Assembly (NCBI GenBank): GCA_947561585.1
Contig: CANNZV010002316.1
Coordinates: 40,045-104,044 of the forward strand
Length of the DNA: 64,000 nt
Source of the DNA: Caprella mutica
Taxonomy: Eukaryota; Arthropoda; Malacostraca; Amphipoda; Caprellidae
Direction of reading: 5' to 3'
Both the position numbers and the translations under genes were made by a program. Below the pieces are notes generated by a model. The model was given only the letters and a program-made list of their open reading frames with translations. It was not told where the DNA came from and searched no databases. Positions 33,861 to 46,084 of the stretch are shown piece after piece (the stretch's first letter is position 1; each line of letters starts with the position of its first letter).

Positions 33861-34520
33861 CCATCAATTCTTCATAAAGATCTGAAAGAAGATTCAGAAA
33901 ATATAGAAAACCATATTAATAAAGAAATGAAGAGAATTGTTTCATATAGGTAAATTATTTATATAAAATGTTAAACTAATTATATATCTTCAGATATAGT
34001 ATAAATTTAGCTCTAATAAATGCAATGGATTTTCCTTGCTAATCTTCATAATTTTATTCATTATACACTCTTAATTTAGACTTTAATTAAATACCAAAAA
34101 AGTATAATATATCAAAAAGCTCACCTCTGGTTGGAGTTCTCCCTGCTAAATCCCTGGACGGTGTTCTCTTCCGATTACCTCCCTGGATGGAGTTCTCCCG
34201 GTCATAGAAAACTAGAGTCAAGTAAATAGGTAAATTGCAGCACTTTAACTAACTGCGGTCTCTTATCTCAGAAACATTAATAACCATCATGGCTTCAAGG
34301 CACTCGTGAAATAAATAGAACCTATCATAAATTGAGCTTAAATTATGATGTTCAACAATTCAATATACAGCTAAACTAATTTCAGAATGATTTTGAGACT
34401 CTCTTAATAGGGTCACAATTAGAAATTAAAGAACAGAATTTACCTGTGTAACCCTACCTATAGGTAGACTAACTATAGTTTCAAAATATATAGATTATCA
34501 GACCACTTTACTTTAGATAC
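33861..34520. other. AT-rich DNA with a small CTGGATGGAGTTCTCCC repeat
   Basis: Three imperfect copies of CCCTGGATGGAGTTCTCCC at 34125-34205; otherwise nothing recognised. Confidence 0.55.
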
Positions 34521-34777
34521 TAGGATTAGTTCCGAAATATCGGACGGTTCCACATTTTCAGTCGCCTAAGAAAAACCATATAAAATAATTAAACAACTTT
34601 TATTTTAATTAGCTATTAGGTAGCTATACAGGGTGGCGCAATAAAAAGGAAACCCATTTCCAAACTAGTTTATTTTATCAACTATTAAAGCTAGAAATTT
34701 TCTAAAAACATCATTTTATTCTTTTACTTTTTTTTTGTATCTATCGTTAAAATCTGTTGAAGTTAAGAAAAAATTGA

Positions 34778-35735
34778 CGTAAGTATACGGGGACAAAGTG
34801 CGAACGCCACGTGAGACTCACAGGAGGTTTCTCCTGTGGTTCACATTTCTTTGAGTAAACAAAGTTGTAATTAACTTTTTGCAATTTTGTTTATATATTC
34901 GCGTTCACGAATATCATTTACTTCCTATTGCTCAATAAAAGTAATACATTTAATGTATAAGCGAGCATATTAGTATTTTAGACTAGTTAATGTGAACCGT
35001 ACGTGGTCGCCACCTGTGGATCACATTTATATTTTTTGAGTGTGATTGGCATATTCTAATAGTATTCTCATGGTATAATATTAAAATGCACACTTCAAGA
35101 TACATAAATCAACACTTGATATTTATTCAAATGAATAGATTACTCATTTAATACTCATGAGAACCGTACGTGGTCACCACCTGTGGGTCACACTATACTC
35201 ATGTGAACCGTAGGTGGTCACCACCTGTGGGTCACACTTATCTAATTTGAGTGTGATTAGCGTATTCTAATGGTATAATATTAAGATGCAAACTTCAAGA
35301 TACATATATCTTTTAGATTTTTGTGACATGAAACCGTTAATGTAGTTTGTTGTATCCGCTAGTTTGTTGTACTGCACACTTCATGATTGTTTAATGACCT
35401 GGCAGGGGGGTTCGGGGGGCGGCACGCCCCCCGATATACGTAATTTTGATGTTATTTTATAAAATATACGGCAGATGTACCTTTCCAAACCCCCAAACAA
35501 AACGGTCATAACCTAACCTATCGGAAAATTAATTGTGCTATATCTCGAAAACGAAGAGTTTTCACAACAAATGGTATTCATGAAAAACGTCTTAAAATGT
35601 TTTTTTTATCCTAATGTTGATGCCAAATTACCAAAAATCCTAATAAAGATAGATATATTTTAAAAAACGTGACCCACAGGAGAAACCTCCTGTGAGTCTC
35701 ACGTGGCGTTCGCATTTCCTTCCCGTATGTTACTC
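34778..35735. mobile_element. hAT-like non-autonomous element inside the Tc1/mariner-like element
   Basis: The 8-bp direct repeat AAAATTGA flanks it at 34770-34777 and 35736-35743. Its ends form a ~60-bp inverted repeat (ATACGGG, TGCGAACGCCACGTGAGACT, CACAGGAGGTTTCTCCTGTG) and include a self-complementary hairpin. Internally, three GAACCGTACGTGGTCACCAC motifs occur (about 34996, 35161, 35206). The sister mariner copy at 60990 is uninterrupted here. An 8-bp duplication fits the hAT superfamily; no transposase is present. Confidence 0.8.
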
Positions 35736-35814
35736 AAAATTGAACATCCTGCAGCGAATTAAAAAAAGGCAAGTAAAAATGGCTTGCGCGAGCACGAAAT
35801 ATACGAAAATGTCA

Positions 35815-36255
35815 CATGTTATTTAAACACTGAAAGCTTTGAACAGGTTAAACCTCATTTTGAACATAGCTTTCAGGAAAGATTTTCACCAACAATAAAA
35901 CCATATTGACAAATGCTAATAAGTTCTAAACTCTAGAAACTACTTCAGTTTGAACAAAAAACGATTAAGTCGCAGGAGAGCAGAACGAACACATGAAAAC
36001 ATTAATCTTATTCATGAAAAATTTATTGAAAATCCAAAATTATCAATCAGAATGAATGAATTAGACGTCACTAAAGACACATTTCACCGAATTGTTAAAC
36101 ACGATGTGAAGTATCATCCTTTCAAGAAGCATGTAAGGCTCGAACTCTTAAAACTGATTTACCGCACAGCCGTTTAAATTTCTCAAGATGGTTTCTGCAA
36201 AGATATGCTCATTTTGGAGAAGACATCGTGATTGGTGATGAATATGTATTTCCAT
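35815..36255 (+). pseudogene. N-terminal fragment of Tc1/mariner-like transposase
   Basis: 35825-35890 encodes NTESFEQVKPHFEHSFQERF. The longest frame (about 35962-36177) reads SRRRAERTHENINLIHEKFI, then SIRMNELDVTKDTFHRIVKH and KYHPFKKHVRLEL: the helix-turn-helix DNA-binding region and linker of this transposase type. After a frameshift near 36165, RWFLQRYAHFGEDIVIGDEY precedes a stop and includes the position of the first catalytic Asp. The remainder of the DDE domain is missing. Fragments of the same gene are visible at 61290-61505. Confidence 0.72.
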
Positions 36256-36608
36256 GAATGAAAGAGTTAATAAAAAAACGTCAATAAGATAAAAAAAAGT
36301 ATTTTTCAATTTTTTATTTACACCATGAAAAAAAAATAAAGTCTTTTTGTGTTTTTCGTCCTTTTTATTTATATTTTTTCACTTCGCTGCAGGATGTTTA
36401 ATTTTAGTTGTTAGTTTAACAGATTTTCATGAAAGTTGCAGAAAAACCATACGAATAAAATGTTGTTTTTAGAATTTTGTTACATTTAATAGTTTTTAAA
36501 ATAAACTCATTTGAAAATGGGTTCTCTCTTTTTTTGCGCCACACTGTATACTATATTTCATACGTGACCGAAAATGTGAAATCGCCTGATAATTTGGAAC
36601 TTACCCTA

Positions 36609-37084
36609 TTCTGAGGACAGCGCAGTAACTGACTAGCCTATGTAGAAGGTATTGACACTGAAAAAAAAAACTAGGTATGTATGATGCTTAAATAAGTTAA
36701 CATATAATAATCTAGGAAAATTAGTTTGGATATCAGTTTACAAACTGGAAGGCAGTAATCAAAATTCCTTATTATGAATAGTTATATACTGATAATCAGC
36801 TCTTCAAATAATTACCTAGCCACCAGCTTATCAATCCCCAAAATTTTAGAATAATTAGGCAGACATTTATCAATTTATTAATGGAATTAATTAATAATTA
36901 ATAATCGATCGGCAGCGATAATACTATTTAGTGCATATAACGCTAATGTTTGCACTTGAACTAGAATGGTATTGAGGAGCGTTCACATTCGACAAGTAAC
37001 ACACTTGGAACAAGATTTGAACTGAAAAGTGTCAACCGATTAATTGGCTTTGAGGAAAGCATAAGTTGCCACATACTCATTTGA
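36609..37084. other. AT-rich DNA, nothing recognised
   Basis: No frame, repeat or transposon end could be assigned. Confidence 0.5.
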
Positions 37085-37640
37085 TTTAACTCACACCTAA
37101 ACTTAAAAAAGGTAGCGCCAACTCTCATAGTAAGTTAATTTATACACCAGATACATAGGATTAACAGTCTTTGTGGGTTACTTTATCACACTATGTCATA
37201 GTTGTTTCTAACTCGCACATAAACTTATAAAAAAGTAGCGCCAACTCTCATATAGTAAGTTAATTCATACACTGCAGAATACACTGGATTAACAGTCTTT
37301 GTGGGTTACAACATATAACACACTATGTCATAGTTGATTTAACTCGCACCTAAACTTAAAAAAAGTAGCGTCAAATTCATACACCAGATACATTGATTTA
37401 ACAATTTTTGTGAGTTGCTTCAACACACATGTCCTAGTTGTTTTAACATATGTTCAAACTCCCAAAATGTAACTCTAACTCTCATAGTAAGTTGATTCAA
37501 TCAATCCATAAAATGATTTGAATTAACTATGTTTGGTGACACACACGTCATAGTTGTTTTGACACACCTGAAAACATGAACGTAGTCCAACTAACTCACG
37601 TAATAAATTGATTCAAAGCATAAATTATGAATCTTTAATC
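37085..37640. repeat. ~115-bp tandem repeat, about 5 copies
   Basis: Each unit contains AACTCGCACCTAAACTTA, GTAGCGCCAACTCTCATAGT, a CACCAGATACA...GATTAACAG block and TATGTCATAGTTG. A close inverted copy of the whole array lies at 52345-52835 and a single unit at 14478-14610. Confidence 0.9.
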
Positions 37641-38552
37641 CAAACATCTAAATTAAATTAGGATAAAATGGTAACTCATTTATACCTTTTTAATCTTAAG
37701 ATAATTATGTAATTAATTTTAAGGTGGTCAGACGAAGGTTCGTTAGGTAGGCTAGCTTTAATATGTAATGAGCACTATTTGTAGTATTATGCATTTGCAT
37801 TGTAAGAAATAATCTGGAGGAATTTCTGTTGAAATGAAATTGGAGTATACAAATGGAGGAACCTATGTAATTTCTGTCATTGGTAGACATGAAGAATTAT
37901 TGAAATAGGAACAGAGAATTGGAAAAGGAATTTTGATATGTTCATTGTCATTTTGAATCAATGATTTTTAAAATGTGTTTGACAGATATATGGAGATGGG
38001 TCAGAGATAAAGAATTGTCATTATCGGAATTGGTTGATTAAATGTAGGTAGAGTTACAATAAGAAAGGTGTCATTATAGTTTGACAATTAGCGTACGCTC
38101 ATTTAGTTTAAGGTAATTTTTAAGGATGAATAATTTAAGGATATTTTTCTCCATTGTAATAATAATATTGTCACGACTCGAATAATATTACCTACATAGA
38201 ATTCATATTTGTTTGAACAAAGAATTATATAGATTAATTTGTTTTTGGTGATATTGTGTTGCTTTTGATTTTATTATTTTTTTGTATTAAATAATATTGT
38301 GTTTTGATTTTGGAAATAATTTTGATACTAGGATGCTATTATTTTGGGACCAATTTTTTTATTTTTCTATAATGAGCACAAGGGAAGTATGTATTCGTAA
38401 CGTCAAATGGTCGAGGCTTACCGTTTTCTATGAATATTTCTACTTAACTTTGAAGGGAGTACCAAGATAAATTGTAACGTACATGTAGTGTGATGAATAA
38501 CCAGGGCAATTTTTTTTCGGTCTGAATATTTTTTCCACAGAGGGGGTTATGT
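37641..38552. other. Unique AT-rich DNA, no gene seen
   Basis: Short frames only (61 codons at most); nothing recognised. Confidence 0.5.
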
Positions 38553-38770
38553 ATACTGGTAGTTATAAAATCTTCAGACCGGTTTGTTATTTGAAGTCAA
38601 TTATTTTGTGACTTTGAAATAAAACAGTGTCATTGGATATTTCCCTTCTGCTCAAATGTTTGTGGTTTTAGAATAGTTGTTTGACAATAATATTTATTGC
38701 TTTTAAGAGAGTTAATAAGACTTTCAAACTCTGTTAAATGTAATGCATTTGGTGAGGGTAATTACCCAAG
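38553..38770 (-). mobile_element. Partial LTR, inverted relative to the copy at 42.1-43.7 kb
   Basis: Begins TGTATACTGGTAGTTATAAA and matches the reverse complement of 43475-43693 for about 215 bp, then diverges after GGTGAGGGTAATTACCC. Only the terminal part of the LTR is represented. Confidence 0.8.
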
Positions 38771-40042
38771 CAACCATGACACATTGTGCCAACATGGGCA
38801 CTAGATGGTTAGATGGGCAAGAGATGGCAGACTGAAAAGTAGCCTAGAAATTACATGGGGATAATGTGGTTTTCCATTTTCATGGAATGTTACCTTGGGA
38901 GAAGATTGGTTCATTGTGACGAATCCATCCCACTGAATTGTCATATTGGCCCAATCTGATTACTATAGGCGATAAACACTAGTTTTTTTTTGTAAGTATT
39001 GAATTCTGTTTATAATTTTTGTAGCAAGAACTAGTTGTAGTGTACATTATTTTATTATAAATGAGTATTGTTAAAAGTATTAATGTGCAAGGAATAATGC
39101 TAAATACATTAACTGTAAAAACTACTTATTTTTTGTTATTTTAATTGTGTTTCGAATTTGGTAGTTTGACTTCGAGTAAAAGTGATGTAAATTGTATTTT
39201 AACCAAGTTTCTTTTTCGCCAGGGGCATCTTATAGTATAGTGTTTTTGACCAGGGGATTATTGCATATTTTTTGCAATAATAAATATGCAACCAGGGTGA
39301 TTATTGTCCTATAATTCAAAACAGGACATTATAAGCAAAAAGCAAAAACTATGTGTTGTCCAATCATTGTTGTACGAGTATAAACTGTAGTTTCATAATA
39401 AATAATTAATCCTTTATTTGTACAGTGTGCACATCAACTTGCTCAATATGTAAATTTAATTGGTAGTTTTTGTCAATATAGATAAATTTCAATTGGCCTG
39501 GATCACATGACTCTCGTGAGTCTAAGAAAAACAAATTAGAATCCAACCCTTTTCTCAAATATAAAATAAATATTTTTAATTTCAAACAATTTGTATAAAA
39601 CATTATTTGAAACGGGACATATTATGTCCTCTAGGATGCACAGGGTTAAAGATACAAGAAAATAAATAATAAATGCAACACTTATATAAAAATAACAAGT
39701 TAATCATAGTGAGCATATTATACTGGGGTCATAGAAGATTAGCATCTTCTAAACCATCTATGCATTTTCTAGCTATAGATAATGTCATCAAAAATTATTA
39801 ATCTACAGTAAAATTTATTTTTCTATCATTTAATTTTAATAATATAATTGTGATTTTGTTGAACAATTAGTCTTTTATTTATTACAATAATAATAACAAC
39901 AACAACAACAACAACAACAATAATTATTATATCTGCTAATTTTTATATATTTTATTTTTAGTACTAACTACATGACTGTGAATTTATTGAAAATTGTATA
40001 AGAAAAGGAGATTGTCTCCAATTTTTAGGAGCGAATATTTCA
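38771..40042. other. 3' flank of pseudogene C, no gene seen
   Basis: Contains an (ACA)n/(ATA)n microsatellite at 39888-39925 and a region at 39725 resembling DNA downstream of gene D. Minus-strand AATAAA near 39950 could serve copy C. Confidence 0.5.
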
Positions 40043-41038
40043 TCAGCGTCCCATACCATTCCCTGGATTCCCTCCTGGTGCTCCAGCCGGTCCCGGTTCA
40101 CCTGGAGGCCCAGGTGGACCGGCAGGACCAACTGCCCCGGGATTACCCGGCGCCCCGGCATTACCCGGAATTCCGTTTGTTCCAGGAGTACCGGGAGTAC
40201 CGGGATCTCCTTGAATGCCCTGTGTTCCATCTGTACCAGCAGCTCCAGTTGGTCCAGCAGGACCGGGTGGTCCTGGAATAGGAACATAAGTAGGATTTGG
40301 CACTTGCACTCCTCTATTATATGTGCCGAATGCTGAAACAAGAGCTCCGAAGACTCCTAAGATGCCGAGAAGAGGGACTAGATCACTGCTCCTTTTAGAC
40401 ATGGAACCATAACTATAACTGCCTTGTCTTTTGCTTCTATGTACCACTATTCCTCTATCGGTGGAATATAACTGATTTAGAATATTAGTCGCTACTGAAT
40501 TTCTAAGTTCGGTATCAGCAAATAAATCATTCAGCAATGCGTCAGCTTTACTTCCAACGTTAAGAAATTTCCAGAGGCCAATTTCACTTTTACAAATGTT
40601 GACAATGAAATGTTCTAATTTTCGAATTTGTTCACCATTGGTTTTAGTGTCTCGAATTACTGATGTCACCAATGGAGGTAGAACGTGATTTTTTCTGAAC
40701 GATTTACAAATTTATTTGTTTTTCAGAACGAACTCCAACATGCAAACTGTGGTTGGTAAAACTCCGGTTAAGAAATTCTTTTTTTCTTTTTCTATTTTAT
40801 AATCCATATTTTCAGGTTGTTGAAAGAAAGCTCTCTTGAACCATTCTGAGTCGAGTGCAAGAGCAGAGCTGTTGAAGCCCTCCAGACAGAAGGACAAGTC
40901 CGAAGAGAGTTTGCTCTGCCTGTAGATATCATTGACTAGAAGAGGAGCGTCTTCAACTTTAAGAAATTGTTTTGCAATTACTCTTGTAAAGAAGAGGAAG
41001 AGAAAAGCAGAGTGGGTGAGCATTTGAATTTTCTGCAT
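40043..41038 (-). pseudogene. Collagen-like family member C, one nonsense codon
   Basis: From ATG 41038 the frame is homologous to A and D for its whole length. Signal peptide (HSAFLFLFFTRVIA), cysteine domain, RSKRQ cleavage motif, hydrophobic segment ([18 protein letters not shown]) and about 22 Gly-X-Y triplets ending GNGMGR. One TAA at 40712-40714 replaces the conserved GAG in ENKEICKSF (here KNK-stop-ICKSF), truncating the product after 108 residues. The rest stays in frame, so inactivation is recent, or this is one allele. The 3' half is almost the same as D while the 5' half is nearer A, suggesting gene conversion. Promoter and splice signals are intact. Readthrough is possible but unsupported. 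Confidence 0.85.
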
Positions 41039-41050
41039 AGCTGCTAAAAT

Positions 41051-41931
41051 CTGTGAAATGAAAAAAAAGAGTCAATATCTGTTTCAAAACTACAATATAT
41101 TATGTAATTTTCAATTTGTTTTCTCAAAGGTCTTATTTGATGTGAAGTTCTAATGAGTACGCATATGCTACTGATTGTGTTCAGTTGATGTGAGTGTGAG
41201 TAACAGGTCACCATTTCGTCCACAGTCATTCCGTCTATGAACCATTTCGTTGACGGACATTTTGTTCACTATTCGAAAGATACAAGGTCTGGTAAATGAA
41301 ATAGCAATAGATTTAGTGATTATATTAATTGACTTTAATCATGATTGTTATAATTTCGAAATGGCCAATAAATACATTCAGGGATCCTTGCAATTTCATT
41401 ACCAAACTATTTTTTTTAAAACGTAGACACTGGGTAAATTCACATTTCAATGCACCTACCTGTTTCGTCCATGGTCGAAATGGTTCGGTGACGAAAATTA
41501 CATAGTGTGTGGACAACTTGCCGCTAAACAAAATATTTCCATGGAGAAATAGACCTGATACGGTGATTGTGGCATGAAATTAAATGCTCACTTTTCACAG
41601 TCAGTTGGAGATTCCAAACATTTCTAATAAATTTGTACATGTTGATCATTATAGGAATTTAACGATATCAGTGAGTATCTACTGAAATTTACTATGTGGT
41701 CCTATTTTTAGTGATTTACGGAATTATAAAGGGATAGATAGAAGACTGAAAAGAGGACGAAGATCAAGAAGAGGGTTGATAAGATGGTGATACGTGATAA
41801 AAAAACTTTTCTATAACGTAATTATTATTAATATGTGTGAATTAAAACCGATTCAAAGAAAACTGTTACTAACAGTTTTAGTGGTGCGACTCCGTTTTTG
41901 AGTCCATGGACCACGAGGAGGTCTTACTAAC
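41051..41931 (-). other. Inferred intron 1 of copy C (0.88 kb)
   Basis: Donor AAG/GTTAGTAAG at 41931 and acceptor TTTCACAG ending at 41051 on minus. This is the shortest intron of the family, with only one or two copies of the CCATTTCGTCCAC motif (41213-41260) that became a 32-copy array in gene A. Confidence 0.6.
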
Positions 41932-41990
41932 CTTCTTCTAGTGCTGACGTTGACTGAATATAGTGAAGCATTGGATCTGGACTTCTTATA
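41932..41990 (-). promoter_or_regulatory. Core promoter and 24-nt exon 1 of copy C
   Basis: TATAAG at 41990-41985, TCAGTCA initiator with the A at 41955, exon 41955-41932 ending TAGAAGAAG before GTTAGT. This is the best example of the family's TATA-to-initiator spacing (35 nt). Confidence 0.7.
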
Positions 41991-42115
41991 AATCACTCGG
42001 ATAGAAGCACGGCAAAAATATGTCTTGTCATCACGCAAACCTTTTTAAGTGCTGTTCTCATTTCTGATATTTATTATGATGGTAATTCTGCACCATTGAT
42101 TATTCTTTTTTTGCA

Positions 42116-43693
42116 TGTATGTTCGGGGCCCTGAAGGGGTGGTTCTATTTCTCTAGCCGGGCAGGCATTTCTTTATTTCAATATTCATATTCAATATTTT
42201 CAGCAGTTAAGTTCTTTCTTTCACATGGTAGCGTGGTTATTAATTAGTGCCGAGCGGGCATTTATTTACGTGGGTTATGATTCTCCCTAGAAAGAATAAT
42301 CAATTTGTTTAATTTACTGTTTACGTTACTTGTCAATAATAATCATCAATATCTTCACTTCATTAAATAGCATCAAATCAAATATCGTACCAAAATAACA
42401 AGGTTAAATAAAACACAGTCATAGTTTAAATTAGGTGTACTCTAATTAAGTAATCGATCAGACAAAAGGTTCGAGAAATAGTAAATCCTACATATACATC
42501 GTACATTTAATTCAATTAATCAAATATCTACCTATGGAGGAGTTTAACTTACAACATGGGTCAAGCTTTGGAGCTTGAGAGTATACTTTTCACAAATAAA
42601 CACTGACACAATCACTGAGGAAATACGGATGGGGTTACTGAATTTCTGATGGAGTGGGTGCGGCTGGAAACTCTTCGGAACCACTGTACTAGTGTTTTGG
42701 GAACGGCTGAAGTCCTCCACTGGAACTTTGTCAATTGACGTGGACGACAACTCGTGCAAATCTCTGTACGATGATGGTGACTCTGGCTTCAGACTCCCAC
42801 TGCTTATTGAATGTCTGCTCTGCAACATGAGAAGTTGTTCTGTAACGTCAGAAGTTTTTCTGCATAGACTTCAGTTGCTGGTCCCCTCATCCTGTCTCGT
42901 TTGGCTTTGACTCTGCCGTAAAGAATACAACCTCTGCTGCCGGGATCCATTGAATTGCAAGATTCAGCCACTTGCTAAGGATCCTATCTCCACCACTATG
43001 ACGGGCGGAGATCTTCATCGACTAAGTCCTGCGATGGTCACCTAAGGCTGGGGTGAGAGAAGACTTCACCCCGCCGGGGTTTTATCCAGACCGGTGAACT
43101 ACTTAAGACACTCTTGTAAGCAGAGAGTGACGACAGACAGAGTAAGACTCCTTCATAATCTCAATCCACCGCTTATATACTCTCCAGATTCATCTTAAAC
43201 TCCACCCAAATCCAAACGTAAGATGCCGCTGATCTCACTTCTCCAATTCCGATTGGTTCTCAACCCGCCTGTAGGCTGTCCCTAATTCTACCCTCAACTA
43301 ATAGAAACTGACCAGATCAAAAATAACTCCTCCTATATTTCCGACTAAACTAATTACTTTCTCACAGAAAACAAACATCAAATTTGAAATCCGTTAGGAT
43401 ACATGAAACCTCAAAAGCTCATTATTTCTATAAAGTAAACCACAGAAAACCTCTGGTCTAGAGAAAACAGTAGGTGGTTAATTACCCTCACCAAATGCAT
43501 TACATTTAACAAAGTTTGAAAGTCTTATTAACTCTCATAAAAGCAATAAATATTATTGTCAAACAACCATTCTAAAACCACAAACATTTGAGCAGAAGGG
43601 AAATATCCAATGAGCTTGTTTTATTTCAAAGTCACAAAATAATCAACTTCAAATAACAAACCGGTCTGAAGATTTTATAACTACCAGTATACA
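42116..43693. mobile_element. Probable solo LTR inserted in the upstream flank of unit C
   Basis: 1578 bp starting TGTATGTTCGGGGCC and ending CTACCAGTATACA (TG...CA), flanked by TGCA at 42112-42115 and 43694-43697. The uninterrupted flank exists in units X and A (TTCTTTT...AG followed by GTCACT or GTTACT), which confirms the insertion. No gag-pol is seen. The most GC-rich part (42540-43320) holds a 94-codon Ser/Pro-rich minus frame of unknown meaning and CTTATATACTC as a possible TATA. It could instead be a deleted element with both ends; the family is unknown. Confidence 0.65.
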
Positions 43694-44408
43694 TGCAGAA
43701 GGCACTTAAATTGAGAATACTTCTATAAGTATAAATTAATGACATACTTTCTGTCCTTTATTTTCAGTGTGTTTCATAAATCAAAATTTGGATTATATTC
43801 GTGAAATGTGTTTATTGATTACTTTCTCATATTTTATTTTTGAATACATTTTTTATTCGACAGACTCTATTTTGATTTCAACGATACATTCCAATTAAAT
43901 TTAGGGGAAGTAAAAATAATTATTAGTTTTGCGTAAATTAAAAGAATAATTGAATTCCAAAGGTTTGAATTTTCTACTAAATTCTTGAAAAAATAAGGAT
44001 GCACTTGATTAAAATTTTAATTTGGAAGATAGTGAAAATCAAGAAATTAATTTCAGTTTACGCAAAAAGAAAGCAAAATGTGCAAATAAATGATACAACC
44101 CATTAATTCGTAAAAGGGCAAATGCCAAAAAGGTTAGTTAGTTATAGATTTAAAATGTCTCCAATTTTTTACTAAACTGATAAAATTTAGTAGCTACATA
44201 CATGGTGTACAACAAATAATATAATGACACTTCGAATGACGAAAAAATCACATTTATGAACAAGCTCATTTACGATTGGTTATTATCCATTTAGCAGTTT
44301 ATTAAATTTTGGGAGAGAACGGGTGAAAGAGGCGGCGAAGGTATGCGCTCCACCGAGTTCACATAATCTAGTTCAGTAGGTATGTAGTTGCGAGTACACT
44401 ATTGTCCG
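43694..44408. other. Continuation of the unit C upstream flank
   Basis: Homologous to 12340-12960 and 1160-1560 (for example ATTCCAATTAAATTTAGG-type and TACATGGTGTA motifs). No gene. Confidence 0.5.
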
Positions 44409-44808
44409 GATAATTAAAGTAAACGCTGCTATATGTATAATGGGAGCTTTGAATTATTTCCACTCCATGTTACCGCAGTGGCCATCTTTAATATTTTTTA
44501 TTACAACTCATTAGTTTTTAAAGGTACAAAATTTTCCGCTTAGAATAAGAATAGGAGGTTATGTATGTACTTTTGTAATTTTATTCAACTCATAGTTAGT
44601 TCTCGGTCTAGTCGGGTTGTGGATAGGTTGCTAATCATTTTCTGATAATCACTATAGGCTTTAAAAGATTTAGTTTAAATTTCTCTTCTGATAGTTCACA
44701 GCATCAGTTCCATAGTATTTTCCTTATAATTACTTTCAGTAAAGATTTTATTTTTGAAATATTCAAATTTATATATATTTTAGCCGTCAGCTACATTTTC
44801 TTTCTCTC

Positions 44809-44972
44809 AAGCCCATTTCACACTTGCGTTTCTCAACGCTGCGTTAGAAAAAACGCTGCATTTTTCTAACGCAAGTGTGAAGGGCTCCGTTAAAATTAAT
44901 TGCAGCTAAATTTTTTGCCATGAGCCTCTTTTCTAACGCGGCGTTGAGAACCGCAAGTGTGAAGGGGGCCTT
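44809..44972. mobile_element. Foldback MITE, 164 bp
   Basis: The left end TTCACACTTGCGTTTCTCAA and the reverse complement of the right end (CTTCACACTTGCGGTTCTCA) match for about 40 bp, continuing CGCTGCGTTAGAAAA. A third partial copy (TTCTAACGCAAGTGTGAAGG) lies inside. No coding capacity. Confidence 0.82.
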
Positions 44973-46084
44973 AGAGTTTAAACTTATCTTGCTCCCTATA
45001 ACTATTGAAATCTTCATATTCTTAAAATATCTTACCAGATGCTAAAATAGCTTAAATAGAAAGACGGTATCCAACATACAACCATTGGTCATAAAATTCA
45101 TTGTCAGGTCCAGGTTAAACCTTCAACGGAGAGTTTAAATAACCTCATAATAGATGACAAAATATGCAACAATTTCTCTCTTTGCCTTAATGAACTATAG
45201 TGCGATTTTTATGCTTTTCAATACACTGCAACTAAGGTACGAAAATTTGAATTCAAACAGAATTCCATAATAGAATGAAAAATCACTAATTGTACTCTAT
45301 ACTATAATAACATAAGTGAACAAGTATGCGGGTGACTCCTGAGAACACATAATTAATGAAGGAAATAAGTTCTTAAAAAACAATTAATGATTACACTCAG
45401 TGGAAAAAAATGAGCGAGGAGTAGAAAAAATAGATAAACTGTTATCCTCTTCCTCAAAAATGAAATTAAAAAAAATAAATCAAAAATAATGTTTAAAAAA
45501 TACATATATAATAAAAATTTGGATTTTTGAAATTCATTGAAAAGTCGTGAAAGAAAGTTTGTCATTATAGATGTTATCTCCATTTAAAAAACATTTCTTT
45601 TCTGACGGCATCTTCAGTAGCCATCTACTTATATACTTAATTATATCGGCCAAAGCTATTATGCGTCCGTGGGCCTAAGCGGAAAATTCCGTCCATTTCC
45701 TGTGATTACAAATTGGACCACAACGGCATAACGCGTTATCTTAGATTTCCCTTTTCACTGCTATAACTTAGGCAAGCGCCTGACAGAAGACACCATGCAT
45801 GGGCATGTCCCACGTCTGTACATGATGATATTCTCACGTTCTGGGCCTAAAACGTGTTAATGTATTTTTAAAAGTTATTATTTTATATGTGTTATTGGGA
45901 CTGCAATAAGAAGCTGTCAAAAACTACAAAAAAGAGTTTCAGGAGGGAAAGGGTTAAGTAACCACTGCATTGAACTTCAACTGATAACACACAATTACTG
46001 TCACATCAAAATATAAGAAATAATGACAGCAGTCAAACTGTTTTGCGGATTGGATATGTATTTTGGGTTGCTGCTCCCGACATT
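44973..46084. other. Upstream flank of gene D, with a possible relic B-type promoter
   Basis: 45332-45405 (GTGACTCCTGAGAACA, then GATTACACTCAGTGGAAA) resembles the gene B promoter at 25035-25106 (GTGACTCCTGTGAAGG, GATTACACACAGTGAAAG) with about the same spacing but without a clear TATA. 44420-44460 resembles 24930-24970. From about 45960 the sequence is the inverted equivalent of 1014-1160. Confidence 0.4.

Larger units (their letters stand above)
34627..36548 (+). mobile_element. Tc1/mariner-like element, degenerate, with nested insertion
   Basis: Ends TACAGGGTGGCGCAA and TTGCGCCACACTGTA, each flanked by TA (34625-34626 and 36549-36550), the superfamily's target. Subterminal inverted repeats include CATCCTGCAGCGAATT (35747) and its complement near 36385. 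A second copy lies at 60843-63188. The transposase is broken. A 958-bp foreign element sits near the left end. Confidence 0.85.
34521..36608. mobile_element. MITE, TAGGGTAAGTT family, copy 2, split by a nested transposon
   Basis: The left half (34521-34626: TAGGATTAGTTCCGAAATAT, then CGGACGGTTCCACATTTTC) and the right half (36549-36608: GAAAATGTGAAATCG, AATTTGGAACTTACCCTA) match the two ends of the intact copy at 51427-51650. Removing the element between them restores one MITE. Confidence 0.82.

Noticed and set aside
39964..40341. Minus- and plus-strand alternative frames over the Gly-X-Y tails of C and D
   Set aside because: Pro/Gly-rich codon repeats stay open in other frames; only the collagen frame continues the conserved domain.
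42544..42828. 94-codon Ser/Pro-rich minus frame inside the LTR
   Set aside because: No recognisable gag or other domain and no support from the partial copy; mentioned only in the LTR entry.
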